From Carallia brachiata (Eukaryota; Streptophyta; Magnoliopsida; Malpighiales; Rhizophoraceae): a DNA stretch of 64,000 nucleotides. The notes beneath the pieces were generated by a model. It had not been told where the DNA came from. It saw only the letters and a list, made by a program, of their open reading frames with translations, and ran no database searches. The position numbers were made by a program, and so were the translations under genes. The stretch spans positions 186,001 through 250,000 of the forward strand of contig JADCRB010000161.1 of the NCBI GenBank assembly GCA_021464245.1, in the 5' to 3' direction. How positions within the stretch are numbered: position 1 is the first letter of the stretch; each line of letters starts with the position of its first letter. Shown here in pieces: positions 31,748 through 49,296 of this stretch.

Positions 31748-34480
31748 ATGGTGTTCAAGTTGAACAATCAGCTGTTGTCTAAAATAGCGACCAGCAATGG
31801 ACACGGCGAAGACTCCCCATATTTTGATGGCTGGAAGGCATATGACACTGACCCTTACCATCCCACAAAGAACATAAATGGGGTCATCCAGATGGGTCTT
31901 GCGGAGAATCAGGTAAACTGTTAGTTTAATGCATGACATATATATATAGGTGTCAAGTTTGTGTTTTGGTTTAGAATTATAATAGTTTTTGTAGCTTATT
32001 TTCTTTCTTGGTGACATGCAGCTTTGCTTTGATTTGGTTCAAGAGTGGCTCAAAACCAACGCAGAAGCCTCCATTTGTACTCCTGCAGGAATGAATGACT
32101 TCAGGGATGTAGCCATCTTTCAAGACTACCATGGATTGGCAGAATTTAGAAAGGTAATACAAGCTTGTGCCTTTTGAGGCCTAAAAATATTGCTGGTTAA
32201 AGTAATCTTTGGTTTGATCACCAAGTTTAGTTGGTTGGAGACTTATGCTTCCAACCTCTAGGTCTGGAGTTCGAACTAAATCTCCTCCTTTACTTACCGC
32301 CGGCCGCTAACTCCGATCGATTTTAAAAAAAAAATAAATCTTCGGTCTGCTTGCTGCTAGCTGGTTGAATACTTAAGATGTGGGCATTTTGGTTCCAGGC
32401 TGTTGCAAAGTTTATGGGAAAAGTTAGAGGAGATAGAGTTGCATTTGACCCTGATCGTATTGTCATGAGCGGTGGAGCTACCGGAGCCAATGAGACGATC
32501 GCCTTTTGCTTGGCCGATCCCGGCGATGCATTTCTGGTGCCTACTCCTTATTATCCAGGGTAATTCCTCACTTCCATTTATGGTTAGTTATTTTTGTTAA
32601 TGTTGCTCTTCTTATAAATTTGGATTCTATATTTGCATGATTTAATAGATTTGTGCTTCTTTTGGAATCCTTTTATATGTGGAACTAAACATTATAATAG
32701 TGTAATATGAAAGCATGAGGTCTAATTTATTGTATATACGTATATTACTTTTTATACTTTCAAGTAAACTTAAATTAGAGTTCTCTGTTTTCTAACTTTC
32801 TATTGGCTTCCTTTCATATGGGCATTAAAATAATAAACATGTACAATTCATCAAAATAAAATAAACTTTTAGATAATGCACCAGATCTAGTCAAGAGCGT
32901 TGCTCGATGGCAATCACTTCTAATGTCAACATCCTAAGATAGTGGGAGCATCAACTGTTAGGTCAATCCGCCTTCAATCTCTATTATTAGTAACGAAAAA
33001 CTAAACACGACAGGTAAGAAGACGTGTAGATATGTAATTTATTTAGTAATATAAAATAATTTATATTTTTTTATTTTTTTAAATTTAATTATTTAAATAT
33101 TTATATTACTTTAATTTTTAATCATATTTTAATATCACCTGACCTATAAAGTGCCACCCCCATACCCACCAATTATATCACCTGATAGTGCCACCAAAGA
33201 AATATCATCCCTGTAACATGCATGTTTCAATTAATAAAAGGGCAAAATAGTATATTAAACCACTAAAATATCCTTCTGAGTGTCCACAAAAATTGTTTTC
33301 ATTTCATTGTTTATGTTTCTTAGTGTAATTTAATCTAAGCAATTTTCGCATGTAATGACTGATAACCTGAATTAGCCTTCTTTGTTCATGAGAAGTTGCG
33401 AGCTCAACGATGGACATTAAAATTTAATTGGATGAAATTTGAAGTGCATCTGCAAACAATTTCACTGAACGTGTAGCATTCCATTGCAGATTTGACCGAG
33501 ATTTGAGATGGAGAACAGGAGTTCAAATCATTCCTGTTGAGTGCGAAAGCTCTAACAATTTTAATGTCACAAGAGAAGCCTTGGAGTCTGCCTACGAAAT
33601 GGCACAATTAAACAACATCAGAATAAAGGGTCTGCTCCTAACCAATCCATCAAATCCATTGGGAAGAATCCTAGACAGGCAAACCTTAAGAAGTATAGTT
33701 AGCTTCATTAACGAGAAGAACATCCATTTAATATGCGATGAGATCTATGCCGCCACGGTATTCAGCCCATCTGAATTCATCAGCATTGCAAATATAATAG
33801 AGGAAGACGACATTCAATGCAACCTTGATTTGATTCACATTGTTTACAGTTTATCCAAGGACATGGGGTTCCCTGGATTCAGAGTAGGAATCGTTTACTC
33901 TTACAATGATGCAGTGGTCAATTGCGCACGCAAGATGTCGAGCTTCGGATTAGTATCATCCCAAACCCAACACCTGATTGCATCAATGTTATCAGATGAT
34001 GAGTTTGTTGACAGGTACATTGCTGAAAGCCGAAAAAGGCTAGCCAAAAGGCACAGGGTCCTCACTCAGGGGCTTGCTCAAGTGAAAATAAGATGCCTGA
34101 AGACAGGCAATGCAGGACTTTTTGTATGGATGGATTTGCGGAGGCTGCTCAAAGAGCAGACATTTGAGGCAGAAATGGCTCTGTGGAGAATGATCATCAA
34201 TGAGGTCAAGCTCAACGTCTCACCGGGCTCTTCTTTCCATTGCTCGGAGCCAGGCTGGTTCAGGGTCTGCTTTGCTAACATGGATGAATTGACAATGGAA
34301 GTTGCTTTGGGAAGAATCAGAGCATTTGTGCTTCAAAATAAGGAGGCCATGAAGCCTGTCAAGAAACTATGTTGGCAAGGCAGTCTTAAACTCAGCTTCT
34401 CCTCTAGAATATATGATGATTTTATACTGTCCCCTCACTCTCCTATACCTCCATCACCTCTTGTCCATGCTAGGACCTAA
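31748..34480 (+). CDS. ACS: 1-aminocyclopropane-1-carboxylate synthase, type 1
   Basis: Four exons: 31748-31912, 32022-32153, 32399-32559 and 33490-34480. Phases agree and the joined CDS is 1449 nt, 482 aa, normal for the family. Visible motifs are [31 protein letters not shown], and the PLP-lysine segment [17 protein letters not shown] converts S-adenosylmethionine to ACC, the committed and usually limiting step of ethylene synthesis, in the cytosol. The C-terminus has LSFSSR (a CDPK-type site) and [10 protein letters not shown] (three Ser-Pro MAPK-type sites), placing it in type 1 (ACS2/ACS6-like). In that class phosphorylation stabilises the protein under stress or wounding. No frame break. 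Intron 2 contains a SINE-like insertion. Confidence 0.95.
32200..32345 (+). repeat. SINE-like insertion in ACS intron 2
   Basis: TTTAGTTGGTTGGAGAC resembles a pol III box A, and GGAGTTCGAACTAAAT about 35 nt later a box B. It ends in an A-rich run (32324-32337). Confidence 0.45.
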
Positions 34481-35920
34481 AAAGAGTGGACATTCCTTTA
34501 GGCATTACTTCATATTATTTTTATTCTTTGGTGAGTTAAAGTTTCATTTATGTTTTTACAAAATAAGAAATAACAAACACATCTACCATCATTAAAAAAA
34601 AAAAAAAAATTGTTCTATCCCATTAGATTTTATTGGTTCATTTCTTCAATTGTAAATTTTTGCCCCTTTTTCACTAAGCAAATGTAAGTGAAAAGTGGTT
34701 TGATGTTTGAGAGCATTCCTCATGCACTTATTGATGTTACAACAAGTTGGTGGAATCATATTTGATCTCCAAATTTACCCCTGCTTTTCATTGTAATTGA
34801 CTTCTTGTAGTCATTGTAGATTTACATTTTTATATTGCTTCATATGCTCCATTCATTTAGCTTCGACTAAGATTGAAGCTAGCTTTAATAAGATTTCCAG
34901 TTTAACACAATTTAGAGGACTTTCTCTATAAATATAACAACTAATAACTTCCAAACTATCTGTCTCCATGAACGGTTAAGTTAAAACACAAAGCACCCTT
35001 TTATTCCGTTTATTTAAACAAAATCAGAAGAAAAAAAAAAACATGGAAAACGCAAGCCGCCTGTATCGACAAGTTTTTCTGTTACCCACTGTGATATCGG
35101 ACCCGGCAACATGGCCCATTATTTGGTGGCGTGGGTGCATGGAGCAAGCAATGCAACGGCGTCGTTTGGGAATATGGGAAACTACACCGTTTCTTATAAG
35201 GGCATTATGGGTAAAATTTTTGTCAATTTCACGAACTTAATAAAAAAAAAACGATAGTTTTTTTTCCACCTTTTAATCTTTTTTTTCTCCCTATGGAGAA
35301 GATGGTAAAACTATCGTCATATAATAGAAGCAAGGAAAGAGGCGGAAATTTGAACTCTAACCCCTAAATGAAAGTCCATGGGGAGTTTTTATTTTAACTT
35401 TTTTTTTAAATGAGTGTAATTTATTCATAATTTTACAATATATAATAATGAGAGTTTATTAAAATAAAAAAATTAAAAATAATATTTGAACGATATTAGA
35501 CCATAAATTAATTTTACTTACTAAAAAAAAGAGTAAATTAATAAGCACCAAAGTCTATGTTATTTTTATCAATCTAACTATGCTGAGTCTTTTCAATTTT
35601 TGTAAAATCGTCTTGCTTTTTTTTTTTTTCAAATTGCCTCTATTATTTTTGTCCAAAAAATGAAAGTATGGATGTTTCGAAAAGACCCACTAACAGGGGA
35701 ATAAATTCTCTGGCAACCAAAAAGAGTGATCAGCCTATATTTATTCTTAATGTAGATTCGAATCCATAACTTTCATAATAGGAAAGAATTTTTACACTAC
35801 TAAACTACAACGCATGGGTCCAATTGCCTCTCTACTTTAGTATCGTTAGCATGAATCGACCGACCATCCAACTTTTTGCGGCAAGCGTTTCATGAAATTC
35901 TTCTTTTTTTTTTTTTTGGT
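34481..35920. other. Intergenic downstream of ACS
   Basis: Includes the ACS 3' UTR. 35043-35240 is a GC-richer island. In one frame it reads GNMAHYLVAWVHGA, slightly like the end of a LINE-type RNase H domain, but too short to call. Confidence 0.5.
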
Positions 35921-35924
35921 TAAA

Positions 35925-36090
35925 AAAAGTGTAGGTGGGGAGATGCTTCCCTAATTCAGAGTCAGGGAAAGCCGCAGATCTTAAAAAAGATTTATATATT
36001 ACCCACCAAGAAAGACCACCAATAAAACTCGAACCCCAAACCTTTTAAGAAGAAGTCTAAAGTTTTACCAACTCAACCAACGGTGGTTGG
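35925..36090 (-). repeat. tRNA-derived SINE-like element
   Basis: On the - strand CCACCGTTGGTTGAGTTGGT is a box A-like motif and GGGGTTCGAGTTTTAT a box B-like motif about 35 nt further. The T-run at 35906-35917 (A-tail in sense) marks the 3' side. Confidence 0.55.
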
Positions 36091-38565
36091 CTCATAAAAT
36101 TCTATTTATGAATGATACGACCAAGACTGTTACACGCCGATTTAACATTCCCTGAAATATGAAATATGGATTATGGATGTTCTCGAATGATGGCCGACAG
36201 CCGCAGACCCTCGCCACAAATGGCTTTTCCAAACATCGTTAAAAATTATTGACCCGTCGTATGAGTTAAGCGGTCCATATCCGACGAAGCCACCTAGCTT
36301 GAGTTAAAAGGAAAAAGTTGGGATTGGAGACCATCGACACTAACGACAGTAAAAAAAAGAGACTGTTTTAAAAAAAAAATAAAAAAATAGATGAATTAGA
36401 GGAACAATTGTTGATTTTTAAGGAAAAAAAAACCACCTCAGATTAGTTCTTTTGTCAACAAGTGAAAAAATATGAGTGATAATTTACATAATTATAAAAA
36501 ATAATTGTATGTAGATTAAGTATTTAAACTGAGTTATAAAGAAACAAAACTCTATAATCAATTTGATTTTCTGTCTTTTCTTTTTTTTATTTATGTCAAA
36601 ATAAATCATGGTCTCAAGAGAGGTGATAATTTATAGATTCGACAGATCATGGTCCCAAAATCCCGCCTACCTCGAATTTAGGGTCCCTCACTTAAAACCA
36701 AGTGATTTAACTGATTAGACCAATAATTGCACATTGGACTTGACATTTGCGTTTGTTTAAGAATGGCCCATTATTTTTTCTATAAAAAAAACAAGAAGAA
36801 GAATGGCCCATTATTCTTCCCTTCAGAAAAAAAAGAATGGCCCATTATTCATGTCCAAAAAGAGCAATAATGTCAAGGGCCGAGTCGAGCAAGCTCAAAC
36901 GACCAATAATTATGGTTACGTACAATAGTTCCCCTTTTCGTCGTACAATACAAAAACAATTACGGGAGTAAGGATTATTGAGATCATCTGACTCATCTCG
37001 CATCAGCAACATTAATCAAATTGGTTGGCCTGTTTATTACACTTTGTTAGCAACGACCGTACAAAATTATTTAAATAAAAAAAGAGTTTTACTATACAAA
37101 CACACATAGTAAGTATATAATTAATTTAACGATATCAAACTGTTTATTTATTTTTTGTTTTTAAAAATTTAATATATTTTTTATAATTTAATAATCCAAA
37201 TTATTACGTATTTATGGCATTCTCTTCTATGCATTTCCATAAAGTTTTTTCGATAAAAAAGATAGTACTCAATCGTGGCAAAAGCAAATTAGAATCCGAA
37301 GAAGTTTGGCTAAGATCAGGAGATTAGCTGATGTTGTTGACCAACTGCCTTGAAGATGATATCAAGTAATTAGGTATGTCGAGTGGTAGTAGCTATGGCT
37401 CCATGAGCATGTAAACAAAAAATTATGGGCTAACTTCAATACAATAAAATTTTATGAGATTGTCGTATCCAAGACTAAGGTAGACCAAGCAATTCTGAGT
37501 GAATAGTGAGTTCTTTTCTTGGTCATTTTTTGCTTGTTCTAATCCAAACAATAATGAATGCAAAATTTAGCCTTTATTACAGCCTCCCCAATAGATTATT
37601 TTCCTTGTCCAATCAAGGCCGGTTTGGTTATATTCAGTTGGGATTAGATCATTATATCATGGTTAACCCAAAAAGGGGATGATCTGCATAGCATATTTAT
37701 TGCTACAGCTTTTAGTGCTCGTCAAAATCATCCCATGACCAACATAGGGGCGGATCTAAGTAGGGATCGGTGGCAATTGTCCCCCGACCTATATATATAT
37801 ATATATATAAACTAAGTATTTGGTGTAGTGGAACAAAGTCATGCAACGTAATTTGTTTTGCCCCCTTCAAAATGTTATTCTAGATCTTGACGAGCATGGC
37901 ATGAGGCTATACAACACCTTGTTAATGATCTACCATTACTTTATGAAAACATTCCCAATTGGATTTGTTTGTCATTTCTTAATAGAAACTTGGTTCTACA
38001 GTCACAATGTGTCCATACACACTAATAAAATGCAATCAGTCATTAATTTAGTATAATCATATTCGTGATTGTAAATCTCATATAATATGTGTTAAAAAAA
38101 TAAAATTTTTAATTTCACTTTTTATCTTAAAAAAAAATTTTACATAAAAAATTAACGTGATTGTATTTTATTAGTGATTGATTGCATATTCTTTTTTGCG
38201 TATAATTATACTATACACCTATATAATACGATGCAAACTTTTTCCATTCTTAATAATAATCCGGCCTAGCTGTTGCAATACTAAAACTGTTATATTCGGC
38301 AGTTATCATCCTAAGTTACCTGATTATATTAGTTTTGATGCGTGGCACAACTTTGGAAGTCAGCTAGTTAAACAATCCTAAGTTGCAAGACCTTTAAGAA
38401 CGGATTAAATTTAAAAAAGAAAAAAAAAAAACACTTCTGTATGACACAGTTGACGTAAGAGATGGGCTCATTCCTTTCTTATCAGAAAGTAATAGATAAC
38501 TAGAAATTATTAGGATAACGATGATTAACATGACTCCTCACCACTTATTAAAAGCCTTCATTAAT
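36091..38565. other. Intergenic, possible further SINE and (AT)n
   Basis: 36600-36740 has ACTTAAAACCAAGTG and GAATTTAGGGTCC segments resembling a degenerate SINE on the - strand. 37790-37809 is an (AT)n run. Three consecutive copies of AAGAATGGCCCATTATT lie at 36760-36850. No gene seen. Confidence 0.5.
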
Positions 38566-39059
38566 GGGATTAATACTATTTTAATCCTAAATTTTTTAAA
38601 ATTTTTTTAATTTAGTCCTATATCTTTTCTTACTTTCATTTTATTCTTATAACTATAATTTCAGCTACAATTAAGTTTTACATAGACAAAACTGTTAGTT
38701 AAAACCTTAAAATATGTATTTTGTAGCCTTCATATACTGTTAGAACAATCTCTATAATTTCAAGTCCTTGTATTTTTTTGTTTAAATTGTAAATTTATGT
38801 CTGCCGCGTAATCGATGTCTTTTTTATGAGAGTTAATACTTTACTTTATTAAGTAATTTTTACAAATATGTAAATAAGGTATTTACAAATTTCTTTAAAT
38901 CAAATATGCATTTTAATATTTTGATTAATAATTACGTCTATGTAGGAATTAATTACAGTTTAAATCATAGCTATATGATTAAAATGAAAGAAAAAAAAAA
39001 GTATAATAGTAAATTTAAAAAAATTTAAAAGATATAAGAGTAAAATAGTATTAATTTCC
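38566..39059. repeat. hAT-like MITE with 8-bp target duplication
   Basis: Terminal inverted repeats of about 23 bp (GGGATTAATACTATTTTAAT / inverse at …AAAATAGTATTAATTTCC). Exact TCATTAAT lies on both sides (38558-38565 and 39060-39067). An 8-bp duplication is typical of hAT transposons. The interior is non-coding and partly palindromic. Confidence 0.75.
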
Positions 39060-39868
39060 TCATTAATGTACGTTATTTTTTACTGTTTAAAAAAATTAAT
39101 GTACATTTTTTTAAGTTGTCATGTCACCTGAAGATGGGCCTGAAGTGTACGTCATATGGGCAGTGCAATTTCCACCGGCACTCTGTTTTGGAAATTATTT
39201 GATATGACGTCAACTTGTCAAGTTTTGATTTTTCTCGTACGTTTGCTATATAAATGCATTTAATGAAGCGTATAGGATATTTAAGAAAATTTTAATAATT
39301 TATTTATTTTTTTAATTTTATATATTTATAATTTAATAATTTAAATTATTATGTTTTTACTAAATAATTACAGTTGCATTGCAAACAAAGTTTTTTGTTT
39401 TCCCAAAATATATTCGATCCACAAACAACCTGAATGCACTGGACTTTTGGCTTAGACCACCCTCAACCCTTCAAATTGAGTTGATAAACCTATTGGGAAC
39501 TGCTTAAGGAAATGTGGAATCAAATCTCCACTACTTTTACGGCAACAGAGAGAGAGAGAGAGAGAGCGAGGCTATAAATTGTATAACTGGACATCCAACT
39601 AGTTTCCCAGTGGATTGCAAAATGACCATTTACATATGAACAAGTAAGCAAATTTCAGATGGGAATCATGTTCTAACACCAGAGAGGTCAAAACTTCACT
39701 TGTCTCATCTATTGCCTTTACAAAATAGTAAAACCACCCCTCAAAACCCAATCCCCTTTTCTGGATTTTCTCAAATGGGTTCCATCACCAAGTAAAAACA
39801 ACTTAAAAAAACTAAAAGAAAAGGGTCCCAAGTAACTCAATTATATGATTTTTTCCACCCTCACAAAT
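39060..39868. other. Intergenic and HIPP 3' flank, with (GA)n
   Basis: 39547-39566 is a (GA)10 microsatellite. The rest is AT-rich; 39590-39868 probably holds the HIPP 3' UTR. Confidence 0.55.
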
Positions 39869-40858
39869 TTAGCATATGACACAGGCATTTGGGTTCTCTT
39901 CAGCACTCACCACATGGTAATACTCAGTCATGTGGGGATTATAGGCCTTGTAAGCCTTGACAAGCTCAGCAATCAGTTCATTTGGATCCTTCTTTTTCTC
40001 CTCTTCTTTCTTCCCCTCTTCCTTCTTCCCTTGATCTTTCTTCTCCTCTTTTGCTGGTCCAACTGTCACTATCTCTGTGACCCATTGTTTCCTTAACTTG
40101 CTCACCACAACCACCGGATCAACATCCCCAATTACAGTCAGTTGGTGCTCCTTCATGTTCATGGCAATTGAATCAATCCTGCATATAAAATATGGGTAAA
40201 CAGATTGAACAACTAACAAGTAGGATTTAGATCCATCTTGTGGGTATTGAAAATTACACAGATTGAATTCAAGTCTTTAAATCATGGACTATTGCTAAAG
40301 GAAAGAATGAAATTGAACAAGGACTAAACCCCAAATTGTAGCAGACCTCCAAGGCTGGAAACTGCTTTCAAGGCCTTCTTCTTTTCCTTGTCATCATGCA
40401 AGTCCAGTTTCAACACCAACTTCTGCAACAGAAACAAGAGAATCAATAAGGAGTTGGAAACAACAAAAACCTCCTGGTTGCCCCCAACAACTTTTAAAGC
40501 TTTTCAAGATGATTAAAATACTGAATGAAATTTCCTATAAAATTCTCAATACATCCTCAAAATCCAAGGTAGGAATTGCAAGGAATCCACAGAAGCTCAC
40601 AGACCCATTTATTTAGTCTATAGCTATACATTTTCATATCAAGAAAAAATAAACCAAAACCACACACATGTAAGTTTTTATATAGAAATATCATAACACA
40701 ATAAATGTGATTGACATTAAAAGGAGACCCAGATGAAATTTGAGGAAAAAAAACCTCAATTTAAAAGGAAACCAGATTTTATGACAAAAAATACCCAAAA
40801 AAAACAAAAAAGAAAAAAACAGAGCTTGGATAGGACAAGAGGAAAATTTCACCTTCAT
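39869..40858 (-). CDS. HIPP: Heavy-metal-associated isoprenylated plant protein
   Basis: Three exons: 40853-40858 (only Met-Lys), 40347-40422 and 39869-40178. The predicted product is about 130 aa. An HMA-type fold is suggested by [20 protein letters not shown] and [20 protein letters not shown], but the metal-binding CxxC is absent (LDLHDD in its place). A Lys/Glu/Gly-rich linker ([20 protein letters not shown]) follows. The protein ends CVIC, a CaaX box for prenylation, so membrane association is expected. HIPPs take part in metal handling and in stress or pathogen responses; the loss of CxxC argues against classical metal binding here. The exon 2-3 junction is one base short of frame: exon 3 starts after GCAG with one A where two would keep the frame, another homopolymer-type break. 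Confidence 0.85.
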
Positions 40859-42880
40859 TTTCAGTCCCTGGCTTTGAAGGCTGTACAAATTAAGGAAAAG
40901 GCAGATGGAAATTAATAAGGAAGCAGCGGTGAAGGAAATACAAGAAGAATGGTTTGTAAGCTTTCTTGGTGGACAAGCAGTGGGAGATGGACAGACCCAG
41001 AGTGGTGGCAGAGGGTCTTGATATAGATAGAGCCAAAACAAGTCAAAGTGTCAAACAAGTGATTTGGCAAGAACCAAGGAAATGGGTTTTGGTTGGACAA
41101 GGAACCCATTCGGACCACGAAGCCGTGGACTTGGAACTAGTCAGCATAGACCCAAGAACAAGAACAAGTCCTTAATTTGGTCGTGATGGGTTTTACGTTT
41201 CTTTTTTTTTTTTGTTTTAATGGGTCGTTGTTGATAGACGAATTCAATATATTCAATTTTGAAAACATATTCAATTTTGAAAACGACTCTAGTAACAATT
41301 TAGTCGTAATTTATTGATTTTTAGTTTTCTAAATACTTTGTTATCATGCTATTGTTATAATTGTATAATTTTAATTTTTTTTAATATATTATCGCAATTA
41401 AAGATACACAATAATTTATATTTCACGGTCATAATTGCACAACCTAGAATTGCATCTATAACGCGTAGAATGAATTTGATGATACAATTTAAGTTTCTCT
41501 TTCGTTAAAAAGAAAAAAAAAACAACAACAACAACAACAAATGCCTCATTTTAAGTCCTTGTGGTTGCTTAGGTAGGGTCGGGATTTCCACTTTTTCGGC
41601 CATTTTGAGACTCTGGACATTTTCCTTTCTTCCTTTGATATTTTGAAATGAAGAAAAGTATGCACGTGTACATTTCAACCGGTGAAATTGTAAAGAAGGA
41701 ACTGGAATGTCATTCATGTCTAGAAATGAAGTTAATTCAAAGGTAAGGTTATAACTATGGCAGGATTAGCGAAAGGGGGCCCGGGGGGGGGGGGGGGGGG
41801 GGGTGTGGGGGAACTACCTATTTTGGGGAAAAAAATTTTCCTTTCCCTTACTGGTTACAATGCTAGGAAATCTTTGTTCATTGTTTTCTTCAATTGAGCA
41901 AATTTCGATATAATAATAAAGTTATTCTATTATTATGTCTTTCTTCAGGTCATGTGGAACACTCATTTATTGAGACGTCTTTTTTTTCGTTTTTTGTTTT
42001 TTTTTTTTATTCTTCAGCCCTATTGAACAAATGTGAATTCCTTGCATGGATAGGTTGGTTCTTTCTGTAAATAGTTCTAAATAATAGAATGGAAAATGGA
42101 ATAAATCATTTGTGGTTTTGCTCGTCTCCAGCCGGAACCGTTCCTTTCTTCTTTCTTATTGTGACACTATCACACAGAGCACATTTTGTTATTCACTCAA
42201 GTAGCAAATTGGAAATAGCAATAACCTCCTTTCCCTTTGCTACTCTGTCAATTTCACTTTCCCTTTGCAAAATCAATCCAGTATTCATCAACCCGGACAG
42301 CATTTGCTATGACTGTTTTTATAACTTCACTACGTAACTTAATTTTAAGTAGAGACAAAATAATCATATAATTTATATAATAATATCTAATAGTTAATCT
42401 GTTTTTTTTTTTAAATTTCAATAATCTAATGATACATATCACTTTATCGTTACTTAATATTTTTTTTGTTTTTATGTTTTTTTTTTTGGAAGGGTGTAAG
42501 CATTAATTATAGATTTATTAAAATTCTTGTAAGCATTAAGGGTTATCCATGGCCTTCCAATTTATGCTGAGGGCAGCAAGACATACCAACAATTTGTTTC
42601 GTTAATTAATGTTTGTTTTAAGAATGTGACGTTGGCTTCGAACAGCCTCCTAAACACACCTCCTCTTTTGTGTCATGTAAAAGTTGTATGGTTCGAACAC
42701 GGTTCCTGTAAAAAAACTTTCAATGCACATATACACATAATCATGCTAAACCTTGCATCAATGACATCTAAAGATGCCTCAATGGAAAGAAAAAATGTTT
42801 TAGTTCTGAGCAAAATCCTGACTAATTTTTTGTAGCGGGAAATTTTTTTCAACAAACTCTACGATATGCGTATAATATCA
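40859..42880. other. Intergenic upstream of HIPP, with poly(G) tract
   Basis: No gene recognised. 41521-41541 is an (AAC)n run. 41775-41811 contains a 21-base G homopolymer flanked by GGGGG blocks. The rest is AT-rich. Confidence 0.55.
41775..41811 (+). repeat. Poly(G) tract
   Basis: GGGGG, CCC, then 21 G in a row (41783-41803), then TGT and GGGGG. Such runs are rare in plant DNA and can form G-quadruplexes. They are also a known failure mode of sequencing. Confidence 0.9.
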
Positions 42881-43130
42881 GGATAATTAATTTTTTAAAT
42901 TTAAATTTTTATAATTTTTTTTATTTGAGATCTAAATCTTTTAAGTTTTATATTTAAAGTCTAAACTTTTATTTTTTTTCTATTCAAGTCCTTTTATATG
43001 ATTGATTTTACTGTAAAAGGATTTGAATAGAATAAAAAATAAAGATTTAATCTTTAAATAAAAAATTTAAAAAGTTTAAATCTTAAATAAAAAAATTCAC
43101 AAAAATTTAAATTTAAAAAATTGATTATCC
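42879..43130. repeat. Small MITE with ~10-bp flanking duplication
   Basis: Ends GGATAATTAATTTTTTAAAT and the inverse …TTAAAAAATTGATTATCC. Pairing extends inward over most of the 250 bp. CGTATAATAT occurs at 42869-42878 and again at 43131-43140, consistent with a 9-10 bp target duplication as made by Mutator-type transposases. Confidence 0.75.
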
Positions 43131-44630
43131 CGTATAATATTTATCGCTGCGACTCTCACTTGAAATATAAAAATCACACGAGAGAGAGTGCGATTATTTA
43201 ATGAAAATGACATCCGCGAGTTGATTATCCATATGTGCAATCAGTAATTGGATCGTGCAATGGTAGATGGTTTTGATACGATTCTATTTTTTATTTGTGA
43301 CGGGGTGACAGTCCAAAAAATAATGAAATCCCAGCGTGGAAAGTCAGCCGAATAGTTTTAATTTAAAAGGTACAAAGACAAAGGGAAAGAATTAACAATA
43401 TTAGTGTCAAGTTGCAGCTTAACAGTTGAAAATTCTTTTGAACGATTTAAATCACTTTCGATAATTTCGCTTTCAATTAATTAGACAGGGTGGGAACCTA
43501 CAAGAGAATAATTAATTTATGCTCTGCTAACTGGATGGCTACTTCTCATCCGTCACTGCAGTCCAATAGAAATATTTTTTCGTAGAAATATTTTTTTCGG
43601 AGTAGTTGGATACTCTATGGCTAATAACAATCCCTTATTAATGTTCGGTCAAAAAAAAAAAAAACAATCCCTTAATGTTGATTACATACTGCTTTTTGTT
43701 AGTGTTTGCTCCGTCAATTTATGATGATTTAATTTTGGTCTATGATTCGAGAATTATGATTACAAACTAATCCCCGACCTGTCCAATGTCTAATTGAACG
43801 TATAGTCTGCATATAAGGTGGTGGCCACGAGAGTGGTACTAAAACGAGACAAACTCTAAATACTAGATATGAACTCAAAATAACAGGAATTGGCTGAGAC
43901 AAGCTATGTTTCCCGACCTTTAGCCTTCTTTTCGTTTTTCTTCCTTGTTAGTTTTCCTCTGATGTACCAAAAAAATAAAAATAAAAATATTACATTTCTG
44001 TTAATATAACTGGAAATTCCAACTAACAAAAACCCTTGCTTCATTAATAAGTTTACAATTCGATTGAAAAAGATCAAAAATCTTCGCGCGAGACTCCCAC
44101 CTTAAAAAAATTTGAAGAGTTAGATCTACGTAATTTTACTTTCATTTTACAAGAATGTTATTTCTCGAACATGATATGCCTAGCATTGAACATAGGTTTT
44201 AATTGGATGGCAAGATACCGTGATTATATGAATGTCAAGTTCCACATGTTCAAGTTGGTCTGCCTCCTGTAAACGCCGGTTCTTTCCAACATTTTATAGC
44301 ATTTCACCCAAGGAATCATAAGAAAAGAATTAATCTGACCTAAGATGCACTTAAATTTTTGTTGGAAATCATGAGGAAAAAAAGACAATTACGGGTTATA
44401 ACAGCATAGCAAATGTGCTAGGACGCTTTAAGACATCGTTAGCTTACAAAATTCATGTGCTATACATTGCCGCCTCTCTCTTTCTCTCTACACGGAGTAG
44501 CATCTGCTACAATTATTCCATAAAACAAAAGGACAGCTTTTCAGGACATTAAACAAGGAATCCCCGGAATGATGATTATTGAAACTGTTGGCGCTACGAA
44601 ATTTCTGCTGGAGGAAAAGTAAGTTTTGGA
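43131..44630. other. Intergenic downstream of MDHAR
   Basis: AT-rich with scattered A runs (43650-43664 is 14 A). No gene is supported. 44460-44630 is probably MDHAR 3' UTR. Confidence 0.55.

Positions 44631-49296
<4,666 letters not shown>

Noticed and set aside
35043..35240. LINE RNase H fragment
   Set aside because: Only one short AHYL-like match in one frame; too weak.
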